Assembly (NCBI GenBank): GCA_023515745.1
Contig: JALECJ010000005.1
Location: forward strand, 558,001 to 622,000
Direction: 5' to 3'
From: Amoeboaphelidium protococcarum
Lineage: Eukaryota; Aphelidiomycota; Aphelidea
DNA: 64,000 nt
Part shown: piece by piece, positions 1 to 11,748 of the stretch
How the letters are laid out: every line of letters begins with the position of its first letter
How positions within the stretch are numbered: position 1 is the first letter of the stretch
Made by a program: the position numbers and the translations under genes
The notes under the pieces: model-generated
The model's database searches: none
What the model was told of the DNA's origin: nothing
What the model saw: the letters and a program-made list of their open reading frames with translations, nothing else

Positions 1-2
1 AA

Positions 3-1229
3 CCTCCGTCCTCTCCACCGCCGCCGGTTATCCCAACTCCTCCTATTTCGCAGCCGCCACCTTCGAATCCTCCTACTCCTTAACCTCCTGCTTAACCACC
101 TACTCCAACTCCCCCGCCGGTCAAGCCTCCTGCTCCGACACCAACTCCTACTTCACCACCTGCTAAACCTCCTACTCCAACACCAACTCCTCCTCCAGTC
201 AAGCCTCCTACTCCGACTCCTACTCCACCCCCAGCTAAGCCTCCTACTCCAACTCCCCCGCCGGTTAAGCCTCCTGCTCCGACACCAACTCCTACTTCAC
301 CACCTGCTAAACCTCCTGCTCCGACACCAACTTCTCCTCCAGTCAAGCCTCCTACTCCGACTCCTACTCCACCCCCAGCTAAGCCTCCTACTTCTACTAC
401 TGTGAAGCCTCCTACTCCAACTCCCCCGCCGGTTAAGCCTCCTGCTCCGACACCAACTCCTACTTCACCACCTGCTAAACCTCCTGCTCCGACACCAACT
501 TCTCCTCCTGTCACTCCGCCAACTCCAACTCCTCCTCCTGTCAAGCCTCCTACTCCAACTCCAACTCCGCCTACTCCTTCTCCACCTCCACCTTCACCGC
601 CACCTCCACCTCCACCTATTCCGCCATCGCGACGTCCATCTAGTTAGGGATATTGTCCGAACCGTCCCAATAAAAGATGTAGCCCTCTGGTGTTTGATTT
701 GAATAATGATGGTGTGGTTAGTGCCAAGCGCGGTGTTGGCATTTCATTTAACCACGAAGACATTGATCAGCATGTTGGTGCTGCCACAGGTGGCGACAAG
801 ATGTTGGCAATGTCTGATATTAATTAAAATGGGGTCATTGATAGCCAGGAGGTGTTTGGCGATAGAACAATAAGCCCTCTCACTAAGAAGCCATACTAGG
901 CACGTAATGGCTTTGAAGCGTTGAAAATGCTCGTGTCTGAATTGTCGCCGATATGTGGTAATCTTTACATTGACAAGATTGGCACCTATGTAGATACTGA
1001 TAAATTAAGAGGGTGTCTGAAGCAGATTGGCTCTGATCTAGGATTCATCAGTGATAGCAATGTACGCGTACTTGAAGATTTGGGTGATGTACTAGCCATT
1101 AATGTGGCTGATTATATCGACTCGCCTGAAGATAATCAAGACGGTATAGGACACTACTAAAAGAGTGTCTTTCTAGATCGCCTCGGTCGCAAACGTAAAG
1201 TTGATGATGTTTGGTTCAGAAAACGTTGA
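3..1229 (+). CDS. Pro-rich repeat protein with EF-hand pair, 5' partial
   Basis: The reading frame enters from the left edge and ends at TGA 1227-1229, with TAA/TAG read as Gln. The first ~640 nt encode a tandem Pro-Thr-Ala-Lys repeat built on KPPTPTPPP and KPPAPTPTPTSPP units, like hydroxyproline-type cell-surface proteins. After it come two acidic loops of EF-hand or dockerin type, DLNNDGVVS (nt 696-722) and DINQNGVID (nt 816-842), which should bind calcium. The C-terminal ~110 residues are less repetitive and end with a basic tail. The repeat plus calcium-loop layout suggests an extracellular or wall-associated protein; the signal peptide would lie outside the window. The exact family is not recognised. 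Confidence 0.7.
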
Positions 1230-1324
1230 ATGCTGTTAAAATAAACAATAATCATTTGTAAACTACTTAACTCAATCTATTATTGATGAATTCTTTTAGA
1301 GTACCCATAGTTCTATTTAGTAAT

Positions 1325-2305
1325 TCAATTATACTAGAACCAATTCAGAGAATCTTACAGGCAGCGCTCACCTGCTCCGATCCAGAGAACATGATCGCCA
1401 TTCTCATACAAAACGATTGACTTTTACGCGTCTGACAGGCGTGCACATCTCCTAACAAGCTCTTTTGATCCCTCAACATCCGTGACTAAATCATTCAATC
1501 CATGACATGCGAGGAATGGAACATCAATATCTTCCAATTTCGATTACAATTCAGTCATTCCTTCGAGGAGAGACATTCCTGTGCCAACGCGAAGCCATCC
1601 AGTATAAGTACCAACATCCGCTTTAAATCTCTCCTCCACAGATGGATCAACATGATTTTTACCTTTATTCGCTGGCGATGCAGCCAGAGTCGGCGCAAGA
1701 TATCTAAGTACGTATGCTGCGTACTTTAACACAGAGTTGGGTGTAGACGCGGGATGAGATCTAATCAGGGGACACAATAACACCATACCGGAGAGATCTG
1801 CAGATGGGGCGGGAACCAACTCTTTCCGCTTCAAAGTGTACAGCAGCGATATCAAACCGCCCATCGAGGCAGACAATAGATAATATTTGCAATCAGGTAG
1901 ATCTTTGATTGTTTTGAGAAACACATGATGCAAAGTGTTGGTCAAAACATCCATAGATTCAATGTAACCGTGCAGACCGTCGCTTCGACCAGTGCCAGGA
2001 TGATCATATGCCACCACCGTGAATCCGGCATCCAAATACACCTAAGCTCTATGAGCAAATCTGCCGCCATAATCGCCCATACCAGCAACAAATATAATCA
2101 CTTTGCCGCAATCTAATTCTTTCGCGGGTTTCCAGTATTACATGTACACGGAGTCATCACAGATATACTTCTCGACGCGCTCAACATCGGGACGCTACTC
2201 GAGAATCTACTCACCTTCCGTAAGAGGTAGTGATCTAGATGTATGACTCTTTCTCGCAAATATCTTGGTTGACTGTAAACTGTCTTGACTGCTAATTTCG
2301 CTCAT
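1325..2305 (-). CDS. alpha/beta hydrolase, monoglyceride-lipase-like
   Basis: A single frame of 326 residues runs from ATG 2305 to TGA 1325. It has the order of the serine aminopeptidase S33 / monoacylglycerol lipase group: a GTGRSDG segment after the first strands, the nucleophile elbow SASMGG (usually GHSMGG), then an acid in HGLNDLV and the catalytic His in GDHVLW near the C-terminus. The likely role is hydrolysis of monoacylglycerols or other small esters; the exact substrate cannot be told. Four or more Gln positions are written TAA or TAG, so an ordinary code would break it. The first ~60 residues are polar with no signal peptide, which suggests a soluble enzyme. Confidence 0.85.
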
Positions 2306-2488
2306 ATCAGATCTTTGTTTACAATTTGAATTCTAATCAGAAATAAGTAAGAAAATAGAAGATCAGGGGAATTGTACCAATGAATACATTTCGACTGCTA
2401 TATAATCACGCCAAACGAAAAGTCACGATCTCATACTTTGTAAAGATGCTATAATTTATTGATACTACATCTAAATAATCAATTTGTA

Positions 2489-2765
2489 TAGGTAATTGCA
2501 CTCGTCAGAGTGCGATTGCCGGAAAATTCCATTGTTGCGCCACCTTTTTCTGAAACAACAATGACACGAACGAAGTGAGTGTTGTTGTTGTCAACTATAT
2601 TGCACGAACGAAGTGAGGGTAATTAGAACAATGTTATTTCACGAGCTTGTGAGGGATATTACATTCAGCAAATTAATACGAATGAATGAGTATTAATTGA
2701 ACTTAATGCGCAACAATGATTTTGATTTTCCGCTATCGCACATCTTCTGACAGTGCAATTACGAG
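2489..2765. mobile_element. MITE-like element with imperfect inverted repeats
   Basis: The left arm (about 2490-2540) and right arm (about 2708-2765) are imperfect inverted copies: both carry TAATTGCAC, a GTCAGA core, a CGGAAAAT segment and CATTGTTGCGC (2530-2540 against 2708-2718). Inside lie smaller palindromes, including GCACTC-GTCA-GAGTGC at 2498-2513 and a 9-bp inverted pair around 2690-2715, plus a direct repeat CACGAACGAAGTGAG at about 2566 and 2604. No coding potential is seen. Target-site duplications are not clear. It could instead be a stack of structured regulatory hairpins. Confidence 0.45.
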
Positions 2766-3904
2766 TTAATTGCAGACTCAATGGCGTGTAAAATGTAAAC
2801 GGAATTTTGAAGGGAATGGAAACATTGGTTTGAATATAATCATGTCAACATGTAATGAATGAAGTTATTCGTTCTATAGATTAGATGCTTATTCATTGCT
2901 CTGAATTTGAGTGACGCGACTAGTCTCCACATTGTTCATTCCCTTCTATGCATTCCTTTACTATACACATCAATGCAATTTGTATAGTCAGCAGGTTCTA
3001 TAAAAATGTGCTAAGTAGAAATAAGAACACAAGATCTCAACGTATCGAAGTATCTCGAAAAGGTATCGGCCTACTCAGCGATATACGCGTCGGTTGCTCT
3101 TGGAAAGGTATAAGACGATTATAATGAAATACTGCATCCAAATTTGAACTGATGAACGTCTCTATAAACATTATATTTATAACGTCAATTCACTTACCCA
3201 AATCTGTAAGTCGGAGACAGATTAAGAGCGGGTGTCTGTTGATGACGCGTTTACATTCTCCAAAGCATTATATGGTACCGTATTGTCACTTCATAATTAT
3301 ACAGCGATTTTCTGTTTCTCTGCTGGTAGCGGGACGTAATAGAAATCAGTAATACAGTATGTTGTGTCCTAGAATGTCTATGGAACTTCTGCTAACGATA
3401 ACAGCACAATCACATTACATTATACTTATACAGCGACTTTTTATTAAAGGGGATGAATAAAATCATGAAACAAGGCGCGATTATATTTCTAAAAGGGATG
3501 AGTAACTAAATCCTTGGAATAAACCTGGTCTGTAAATCTTAGATATCCCATTTATAAATGCCTTTGAACTGGCTCTTCTTTATGCTCATAGGCACTGTTA
3601 TGAAATGCTTCATGAAGAAAGAATGAGTTAAAGAGAATCTTCAACATCAAGTTCGTTTCAGAGCCAACTGTCTCGTTTCAGAAAAGAGTGGAATTCACGA
3701 AAAATTCTCGTGCATTTTACACGCGAGAATGCAATTAAATAACATATTCGCTACTTCTATACCGCGATGACTTTCTAATCACGATGATCAATTCATGTTT
3801 GATCTTAATTCTTCGTCCTCAGTGTCTCGTCTCCTTTCTGTTTTCTGTTCTTATTAAACGCGACACATCAGCACTTGATTAGAACCGTCACAATTATTAG
3901 CAGA
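2766..3904. other. gene-poor intergenic stretch
   Basis: No reading frame here looks coding in either strand under the reassigned code. The sequence is AT-rich with scattered ACGCGT hexamers and carries the upstream region of the Cbp4-like gene at its right end. Nothing else can be supported. Confidence 0.5.
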
Positions 3905-4171
3905 ATGGCTCCCAATTTACACGTGCCTAGAATACTATACCTTATAATTCCAATAATCGGTGGTTATGGAATAATGAAAACGATGACACCATCTGATGAG
4001 TAGTATGTGAAGAGTCTGCCTAGAGAGCGACAGGCTGATATCACAAAGCAAGACTTGCAGCGAAAACGCGAAGGTAAAATGTCATAATCAGAACTGATTG
4101 GATTAATGCTCAAGTAGAACATGGAGTCTAATCGTCCTGCCTGGGATGTCCGGCCTCCTAAGCTTGACTGA
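3905..4171 (+). CDS. CBP4: Cbp4-like cytochrome bc1 assembly factor
   Basis: An 88-residue frame begins at ATG 3905 and stops at TGA 4169-4171. It has a hydrophobic N-terminal segment (RILYLIIPIIGGYGIM), then MTPSDEQ, a polar helix containing RERQADITKQDLQRK, and a C-terminal NRPAWDV. This layout (one membrane span, then TPTDEQ, a charged helix and a final K/R-P-x-W motif) matches fungal Cbp4, an inner-membrane factor that helps assemble cytochrome b into complex III. Three Gln codons are TAG or TAA. The family is essentially fungal, so the gene also speaks to the lineage. Identification rests on short motifs remembered from the family. Confidence 0.7.
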
Positions 4172-4286
4172 ATAATATATGAAATTTTGAACACGAAATG
4201 CATGTTATTTTTTGTGACAAAATTAAAAAAGTATATTTGTCCTTCTATTCATTGCGCCTTGACCCATGTTGCTGTAATTCTCTTGG

Positions 4287-5990
4287 TCACTTTTGTATCA
4301 TATTCTTACAAAAGCCAAACTTATCCAGCTTTTGAAAGCGTAGTTTTGCCTCAACTACATTCAACTTGGCTCTCTTGTTCTTTACATCTGCTGGTGTCAG
4401 AACCATACCAGTAAGTAAACACAGCTGCTCAATACGTTCAATTCCGCGGTCAGAGGCGCAACTTGCAGCTTATCAACAGTTTGGAAAAAGGCGTCTTCGA
4501 CTAAACCAATTACCAAGACGGCGTACTTTGGGCCTGAAATGACAATCGTTTGATCTTCTGGTGAAGAAGATGTGCTACCAATGGAAAGCTACGAATTAGT
4601 GTTGGCAATTGCAGCGGTTCGTGCTACAGGATTGTCTCGCGACATGCGCCTAGTAAGTCGACTAACGCACAAAGTTTTGTTGGCACGTCTCGCAGGTAAA
4701 TTTTTTCCTCTCTGGATTGTGCTTTCATCCCAATGCCGAGTTAAATGCCACTTTTCAGCGTGAGCCTTGTCACAATTCTTCTCCATGCGACGAAATGGCT
4801 AGTCAACCTTCAGCTAATGTTACGCAACATGAGTTCTATACTCAGCTGCAAAGTTTAACACAGCACCACATGCAGGATGGTCGCAAGGGTAGCGCGAGGA
4901 GGATTGCTATTGGGAGGATTACTTTCGGGAGGATTGTTAAGAGGAGGATTGCTATTGGACAGGAGAGGATTGCTGGAATTCATGCTAATATGCTACAACG
5001 TGGTGACTGTCAGAGGTGAAGTTTCTGCTCAGGTTATTCCCAGTGAATCTTCTAGCTAATACACCTTGTGCCATGCGATACAAAAATCGCATCAGATGAG
5101 TGTACTTATTGTCGTCGACTGGCCAAACTCCGTCGCATAGACAAATGATTATGTCCTATGCACAGACTACATTAAGCTCATTAACGACCAAAACTTCTTC
5201 TTGCTGAGTCCCAATACTTGCCAGATATACGTTGTCAAGACTTACAGGCGCCATTGTCGCAACGTACTTAAGGAATTCCACCAGATGGTATGGATTTCCA
5301 GTGCCAAAATTATCTGGGCACGTCATTGCCATAATGACAATGTCTTCTTCAGTGCACCCATTAGACTTGAGATCTAATGGCACATACGCATAGACGCGTC
5401 CATTACTTCTGCTTAATTTTGCCAGCATGGAGTATTCAAACGCTCCATTGCCAAACTAATGGGCACCATTTATCAGCGTCCGTCCAGCAAGCCCAGGAAT
5501 CACCTCTTTTCCAGAAGACGTCCATTGCAAAGGCATCATCAGCTCTTTGAGGAAACCATCCACGATATCACTGTGGATATCATTGACGCGCTGATTGCTA
5601 CTGGATCGACCAAACGTCAGCCCAAAGACTCTCTTACCAGGTTCAGCTTCCATCACCAACTTCTGCGGCTAATATTCTTCCAGCGAAGGTCCAAGATGTC
5701 CAACTGAGGTGTGAACCTTGACTGATTTATCGCCACCATCGCCGACTTAAGACAAAGCATTTAGTTTCAGCTTATTCGCGCACCCTGCACATAAGATATT
5801 GGCACTGTCATCTGTCCGCGGAATATCGTGCTTGCATTCAGAGCACTTCAGTACATCCTCTTGCAAGACTTTAGCAACTTCTTAATTGAGGATTACTCCT
5901 CATATAAGACGCCGTAAAAAGACTCATCGTGGCCAACCAAGTCAAATCACCCATCTAGCCATTGCACTTTCCTGGGCTAGTGATTGCTTT
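4287..5990 (-). pseudogene. decayed zinc-finger protein gene
   Basis: A long minus-strand frame (about 5898 to 4397) encodes a CxxC-x17-CxxC zinc ribbon at the N-terminal side (CSEC...CAGC, nt ~5846-5780), a globular region, a Gln/Ser-rich linker, one good C2H2 finger (C-x4-C-x12-H-x3-H, nt ~4885-4820) and a second, degenerate finger. It appears broken. Upstream, coding-like sequence ending in GVLYEE continues only in another frame, behind an in-frame TGA at 5942-5944. At about 4450 the frame shifts again into a segment ending at TGA 4287. A 16-nt GT-AG gap could restore the first shift, but an intron that short is unlikely beside 55-72-nt introns. The function is unknown, perhaps DNA binding. 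Confidence 0.45.
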
Positions 5991-6796
5991 TTTTTACTTT
6001 GTGGGACAATTTGATTATTCATCCGGGGATAGGCTGACACTTTGCATAGGAGTTACAACGTTTTGATAGCTAGCGGTCAATGCAATAGGGCTCCAAGCCT
6101 TAATGCGAACAAGTTGGTGAACCGCCACATTTTTTTCTGGCCATGCTCACAAATTTGAGAGCCCACACAAATTTAAAAATAAAAAAATGCGAGCGACTGG
6201 GTAAACAATCACCTAACCAGAATTCCGCGTTCGTTTCTATGTTTATGATTGCAATTTTCACTCAACACAACAACCAGCTCGCATCCTTTTGACGCAATGC
6301 CAACGAACCTTGCCATGTTTACAAATTCCAAATCCGTCGCAGTCTTTGCATGCGACCTTTAAATAACGGAGCTCACATTACGAGGTTCCGACGCGGCGCT
6401 TACGCTGGAAGCACTGGATGCTTAGTTCTGGTGCGTCAAGTCTACTTAAGCCAAAGCCTTGTGATATCCTTGATCGCTCTCTTTTGGTTGATCTAAGTTA
6501 ATGCATTCCTGATAAGACTATTCAATGTCTTGTATTTTCTATCGCGCAATAATACAATTAAACTTGCTTCATCACCAAATGAACCATAGAGATTACTTTA
6601 ATAAGTACAAAGTGCGATAAATTAATTGTGTGTAACGTATAAGGAAAGATCACGAGGAAATCTTATTTCGTTCGCGAAACAAACCATGACGTAAGTTTTT
6701 GTCCGTCTTTTTTCCTTTGTCTTTTTATAAGGTGTTATTTCGATACACTTGACGATTTCAAGTTTAATTATTATTATAAGTAGTGAAATATTAACA
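5991..6796. other. intergenic region upstream of SDHA
   Basis: No supported gene. The last ~200 nt before the SDHA start are AT-rich and should contain its promoter and 5' leader, but no defined motif can be assigned. Confidence 0.45.
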
Positions 6797-8647
6797 ATGT
6801 TGAATGCACTGCGTAAAAGCTTGTCTATCACCACTAGACTTCAGATGTCTACGTCAAAGGCGTACACTGTGATTGACCATGAATTCGATGCAGTGGTCGT
6901 AGGTGCAGGTGGTGCAGGATTGAGAGCTGCATTTGGATTAGCATCTAGTGGGTTTAAAGTTGCCTGTGTGACTAAACTATTCCCTACTAGAAGCCATACC
7001 GTGGCTGCATAGGGTGGAATTAATGCTGCATTAGGTAATATGACCGAGGATGACTGGAGATGGCACATGTACGATACCGTGAAAGGATCCGATTGGCTTG
7101 GTGACCAGGATGCCATTCACTACATGTGCAAAGAAGCTCCGTCAACTGTGATTGAACTTGAGCATTATGGAATGCCGTTCTCTCGTACTCCAGAGGGCAA
7201 GATTTATTAGCGTGCTTTCGGTGGACAGTCGCTCTAGTATGGTAAAGGTGGTTAGGCGTACAGATGTGCTGCCGTCGCTGATCGTACCGGTCACTCGCTT
7301 CTTCACACGCTTTATGGTTAATCTTTGCGTTATGATTGCAATTATTTTATCGAATACTTGGCCCTGGACTTGATTATGGAGAATGGAGAGTGTCGTGGTA
7401 TTATGGCCTTGTGTTTGGAAGATGGTACCCTGCACAGATTCAATGCGCACAAGACTATTCTGGCAACGGGCGGTTATGGTCGCGCATACTTTTCATGTAC
7501 CTCTGCTCATACTTGTACCGGTGATGGTAATGCTATGGTTGCTCGTGCAGGACTCCCTTTGTAGGATATGGAATTTGTTTAATTTCATCCTACTGGAATT
7601 TATGGCTCCGGATGTTTGATTACCGAGGGATCGCGCGGTGAGGGCGGTTACTTGCTGAACGGTAACGGCGAGCGATTTATGGAAAGATACGCACCAACAG
7701 CTAAAGATCTTGCATCTCGTGATGTTGTATCCAGATCCATGACTATTGAAATTTTGGAAGGTCGTGGTGTTGGTCCTGAGAAGGATCACATTCATCTGTA
7801 GCTGAGTCATCTCCCTGCGCAGGTTTTGCATGAACGTTTGCCCGGAATCTCGGAAACTGCAATGATTTTTGCTGGTGTAGATGTTACCAAAGAACCTATT
7901 CCTGTATTACCAACCGTGCATTACAATATGGGCGGGATTCCTACGAAGTATACGGGTGAGGTGTTGACTGTGGACAAGGATGGGAAGGATTAGATCGTTC
8001 CGGGCCTGTTTGCCGCCGGAGAGGCCGCTTGCGTCTCAGTTCACGGCGCCAATCGTCTCGGTGCCAACTCACTGCTGGACATTGTGGTGTTTGGAAGAGC
8101 TATTGCTCATCACATTACTGAGACTAGTAAGCCTGGTGAGAAGTTGAAGCCTCTACCGGCCGGTGCAGGTGAGAAAACCATCTAGGATTTGGATGAGATG
8201 CGTTATGCCAAGGGTCAAGTGCCTACATCTGAGCTGAGATTGAAGATGTAGAAGACTATGCAGAATCATGCTGCCGTTTTCCGTGAACAAAAGTCATTGG
8301 ATTAAGGTGTGAGCAAGATGGACGATGTTGTGAAGGAATTTAGTGATATTGGAGTCAAGGACCGCGGTCTGATCTGGAATACCGACTTGACCGAGACTTG
8401 GGAGCTGCGTAATCTTTTGAATAATGCCATCCAGACCATGTACTCAGCCTGGAACCGTAAGGAGAGTAGAGGTGCTCATGCCAGAGATGATTATAAGGAG
8501 CGTGACGACAAGAAATGGATGAAGCACACGCTCTCCTGGTTTGACGAAGATAAGAACAAGGTGAAGCTTGACTATCGCGGTGTTACTATGACCACTTTGG
8601 ATGAGAAGGAGTGTGCCTCCGTACCTCCAATGAAGCGTGTCTATTGA
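6797..8647 (+). CDS. SDHA: succinate dehydrogenase flavoprotein subunit
   Basis: An intronless gene of 616 residues runs from ATG 6797 to TGA 8645-8647. It catalyses oxidation of succinate to fumarate in complex II of the mitochondrial inner membrane. The FAD-binding GAGGAGLRA lies at about residue 37; SHTVAAQGG holds the His (about residue 67) that carries covalent 8-alpha-linked FAD. The Gln of that motif is TAG, which is one of the clearest proofs of the code. Later motifs include [13 protein letters not shown] and the YNMGGIPT loop. The first ~25 residues (Arg, Ser, Thr, no acids) look like a mitochondrial presequence. Length and order match the family from end to end, and the gene looks fully functional. 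Confidence 0.97.
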
Positions 8648-9523
8648 GATGGTTGAATCTTTAGTGATTTCTAAATATATATTTTAGCTTTGATATATAG
8701 AGCATTTTTTGGGTATGTCTCATTGTTCGCGCAATTTTCAGTATATCTCTTGATAAGATTCCTGTGTATTAATCACCAACAATTTATTTTAACCCCTAAA
8801 TTGTATCTCTGAGTCTCTCTGCCACGACCCAAAGTACCTCCCCGACTTCGTCCCCTACGACTTGCTATAAATATAGCGCGCGTGCTGTCTCATGCTTGCG
8901 GCCTAGACGTTTGGCAATGTCTGCTGATGGCCAGTTAATGTGTATCCTGTCTAACGACTGCCGCCCTGCACCACCGGCTGTTCCTTGGCGTCCATTGACA
9001 ACATATTCTACCACTTTGCGTGTAACGGCGACTCCGTATGCTCTTACCTACCTATACGGTATGAGTCTATGTAGTCAAGGGTGTCGAAAAGTAGCGCGCG
9101 TCATCGCTTTCAGTAATGATCGCTGCTTTAGCTTTTGGATCATCTCCCACGTTAAATATGTATGTCATAGTATGAATAGTGATATAAAGTAGTGGAAACA
9201 ATGAGCTTCTATGACCGCCTTGAAACTGATCTTAGTCTTAGTCATTCATCCTGAATCTATCTCACAGTATTGATCTATGGATAGCGTCGTCTCTCTTGAA
9301 GTATTTAGATGGGGAGGGTTATCGGACCGGAGACGAGTTAATGCTTGTGGCCGATTGTGGTAAATAAAAGGCAGGATTGAAAGAATCCTGTAGATTAGAT
9401 GAATGTACTTTTAAATAGTTATGAATAGTTCAATATACAATGATATATCAGCAATTATACTAAACATAATGTTAAATTTCAAATGAGAGGGATCTCATGA
9501 ATGAATTCTTTATCCATACTCTT
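8648..9523. other. intergenic region with a coding-like fragment
   Basis: On the minus strand, about 9086-8800, there is an unusually GC-rich open stretch that reads like protein (for example SADIAKRLGRKHETARALYL and a GTAGGAG segment), resembling part of a helix-turn-helix or Myb-like domain. It lacks a start codon, is preceded by TGA and has no convincing end, so it may be an exon or a gene relic. The rest shows nothing supportable. Confidence 0.3.
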
Positions 9524-11602
9524 TCAATAGAGATGCGCGTCTTGTTGATCATCTTGGACGCGATTCTTTGACGTGTTCTGCATAGAGACATTGAGCTTGT
9601 AAGAGTTCTTGATCACCTTCCACACAAAAGGCGTCAGCAATAGACTAATCGATGTCGTACCAAGAATCGCATAATATAAATCGCGGCTCAGAATATCCAT
9701 TGATTTCGCCCTTGATGCAACTATAAAAGCAAATTCACTAACTTGACTCAATCCCAGCCCAAGTTAAAGGCTCAGCTTAGGATTTATTTTCAAACAGAGA
9801 TGTAGTGATAGAAACATACACATAGTCTTACAAGCCATCAGAATCACAGTCATCATAATGAGAAGGGGTGCCTAGTCAATAAGAAACTGAGGATATATGT
9901 GCAAGCCCAGCGTACAGAAGAACAATGCTGCAAAATAATCTCTAATCGCGTCAATACCAGTGTTTTCTAATCTCGCCATCGATGACAATGATGATGATGA
10001 TGTATGATTATGACTAGTCACCGATACTCCAGCCATAAAAACAGCCACCTCTGTGGACAAGTCAAAATACTCAGCTACGAGAACAAAAGAGAAACAAACA
10101 GCCACATGGGAGAGAAGTGAGAGCTCTTCCGACAATCGCTGGCGGAGAACTCGCATTACAGGCTATAACACCCATCGACCAATAACCCAGCTGACAATCA
10201 TCATTAAAACTGTGGATACGAATGCTTTCAACAAGCTCGAGGCAAAAGCCCATGATACCGGCTATGTGAGAGTCGGCATAACCGCGAGCAAAAGACCTAG
10301 GGCCATATCTTACAACACCAGAATACCAACTGCTGATTATCCCAAAATTGTTTCTGTCAAACCACCAATGCATTTAAGCAGAACGGTGGTACTGGATAGT
10401 GAAATCAAACTGCCAATTAACACAGATTACGTGACGGGAAGTCCAACTACGGATCCAAGTAATACGGATATCATTATCAAGAACAGTGTAAATAAAGATC
10501 CACCTAGAGCTGTTATTCGCCAATGTTTCCGTATTTTATCAACTGAAAACTCTGTTCCCAGTGCATACATGATAAAGAGCACGCCGATCTAAGCAATAGT
10601 TTCAATCTACACCAAAGATTTTATCTTGTTAGAAGTGGTAGGACCGAGGACTATACCAGTGAGAATATATCCAAAAAATGATGGCAACTTCAATAGATCA
10701 AACACTAGTCCTCCGATGAATGCACCGACACTCAGATAAATTAAATCATAATACAGTCGCATATCAAGAATGTGCTCGGTAGGATTACTCGTCCGACTAA
10801 GAACATATTAATCATTAGATGAATCGATCAATGTGCTTGCTACTTTATGCTTGGGAGATGTATGTTTTATATTTTTGAATGACTATGCATCTTTCAACGA
10901 GTCTACTGATTAACTTTCATCATTCGCAGATGATATATTATCCGTACTTTTACTCGATAGTTACGCGTTAGTAGATGATTAGTCGTCTGACATAGACTCT
11001 TCATTATCAGATTAACCAATGGAATCTTTACTGGAGTCTTCTTTGATTTTAATGACAGTTTCCACAGACTCGATATTACTCCCATCTTCCATCTACTTGT
11101 CTCGTATTGTATCTTCCAGCTGACTGACAGACTTATCAAAACCTTTGATCACACCTTCTACAATATTATCTTTTTCCTCAGTCTCACCCTCACTTTATAA
11201 TCTGTTCTATTCAGCACTATTGTCGTCATTAAATCTCAGCTTGTACTACTTTTATACATCATACGCCAATTGTTAAACACTTTTAAGCATAATATCACTG
11301 TTCAATGCGACATTAGAGAGACTCTCATTCAAATACAATTCCAAGGCTTTATCAGTGCAGTTAATTAAATGATCAATAGTAACGGATTATAGATACTTAT
11401 GTTGGAATAGTAAATGATCGCCATTTGTGACAGAGTCTGTGGATGCATTATCAATACCTGTAACTTAAAGTTCTTCTTCTGCAAGATTTAATTCATTGTT
11501 GTAACTGTATTTCAGCTTTAATTTCTTATCCAAAAAGAGGAGTGATTAGCATTAAGATATTTATATAATGAGCAAAATTGAGTATATAGTTAGAGTCTAC
11601 AT
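9524..11602 (-). CDS. CPA2-family cation/proton antiporter, TMCO3-like
   Basis: One frame of 692 residues, ATG 11602 to TGA 9524. It begins with a signal peptide (MQTLTIYSILLIIQISQCQS), followed by ~260 residues of acidic, Ser/Asp/Glu-rich luminal or extracellular sequence, then about 12 membrane spans. The membrane part has family hallmarks: GGLVFDLLKLP...GYILTGI in the first spans, SLSSTTVLLK, the GQ...LVLQD pair, and a late segment LGLSQVSEFAF typical of K+(Na+)/H+ exchangers. The layout of a signal peptide and charged extramembrane domain before the exchanger domain is like TMCO3. It should exchange protons for K+ or Na+ in an endomembrane or the plasma membrane. The C-terminus is a short basic tail. 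The glomulin-like gene upstream is only 146 bp away on the same strand. Confidence 0.88.
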
Positions 11603-11748
11603 TATAATTTAGTCACTCAAAACCGTCAGTTTATACGTACAAGAGTGGTAAAGTCAAATGCTCTGAGGAAGCGACGCAGCACAGAGAAAAATGAAAGCGA
11701 TAAAGAACGTTGAAACTATTGAAGAGAGACTGTAAATCGATCAACATA

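Noticed and set aside
92-544. Gly-Val-rich frame on the minus strand
   Set aside because: It is the antisense of the Pro-rich repeat in the 3-1229 gene.
5872-5900. 16-nt GT-AG gap that would restore the zinc-finger frame
   Set aside because: The other introns here are 55-72 nt, and the gene has other breaks, so decay is more likely than an ultra-short intron.
10053-10592. 179-residue plus-strand frame
   Set aside because: It is the antisense of the CPA2 antiporter.
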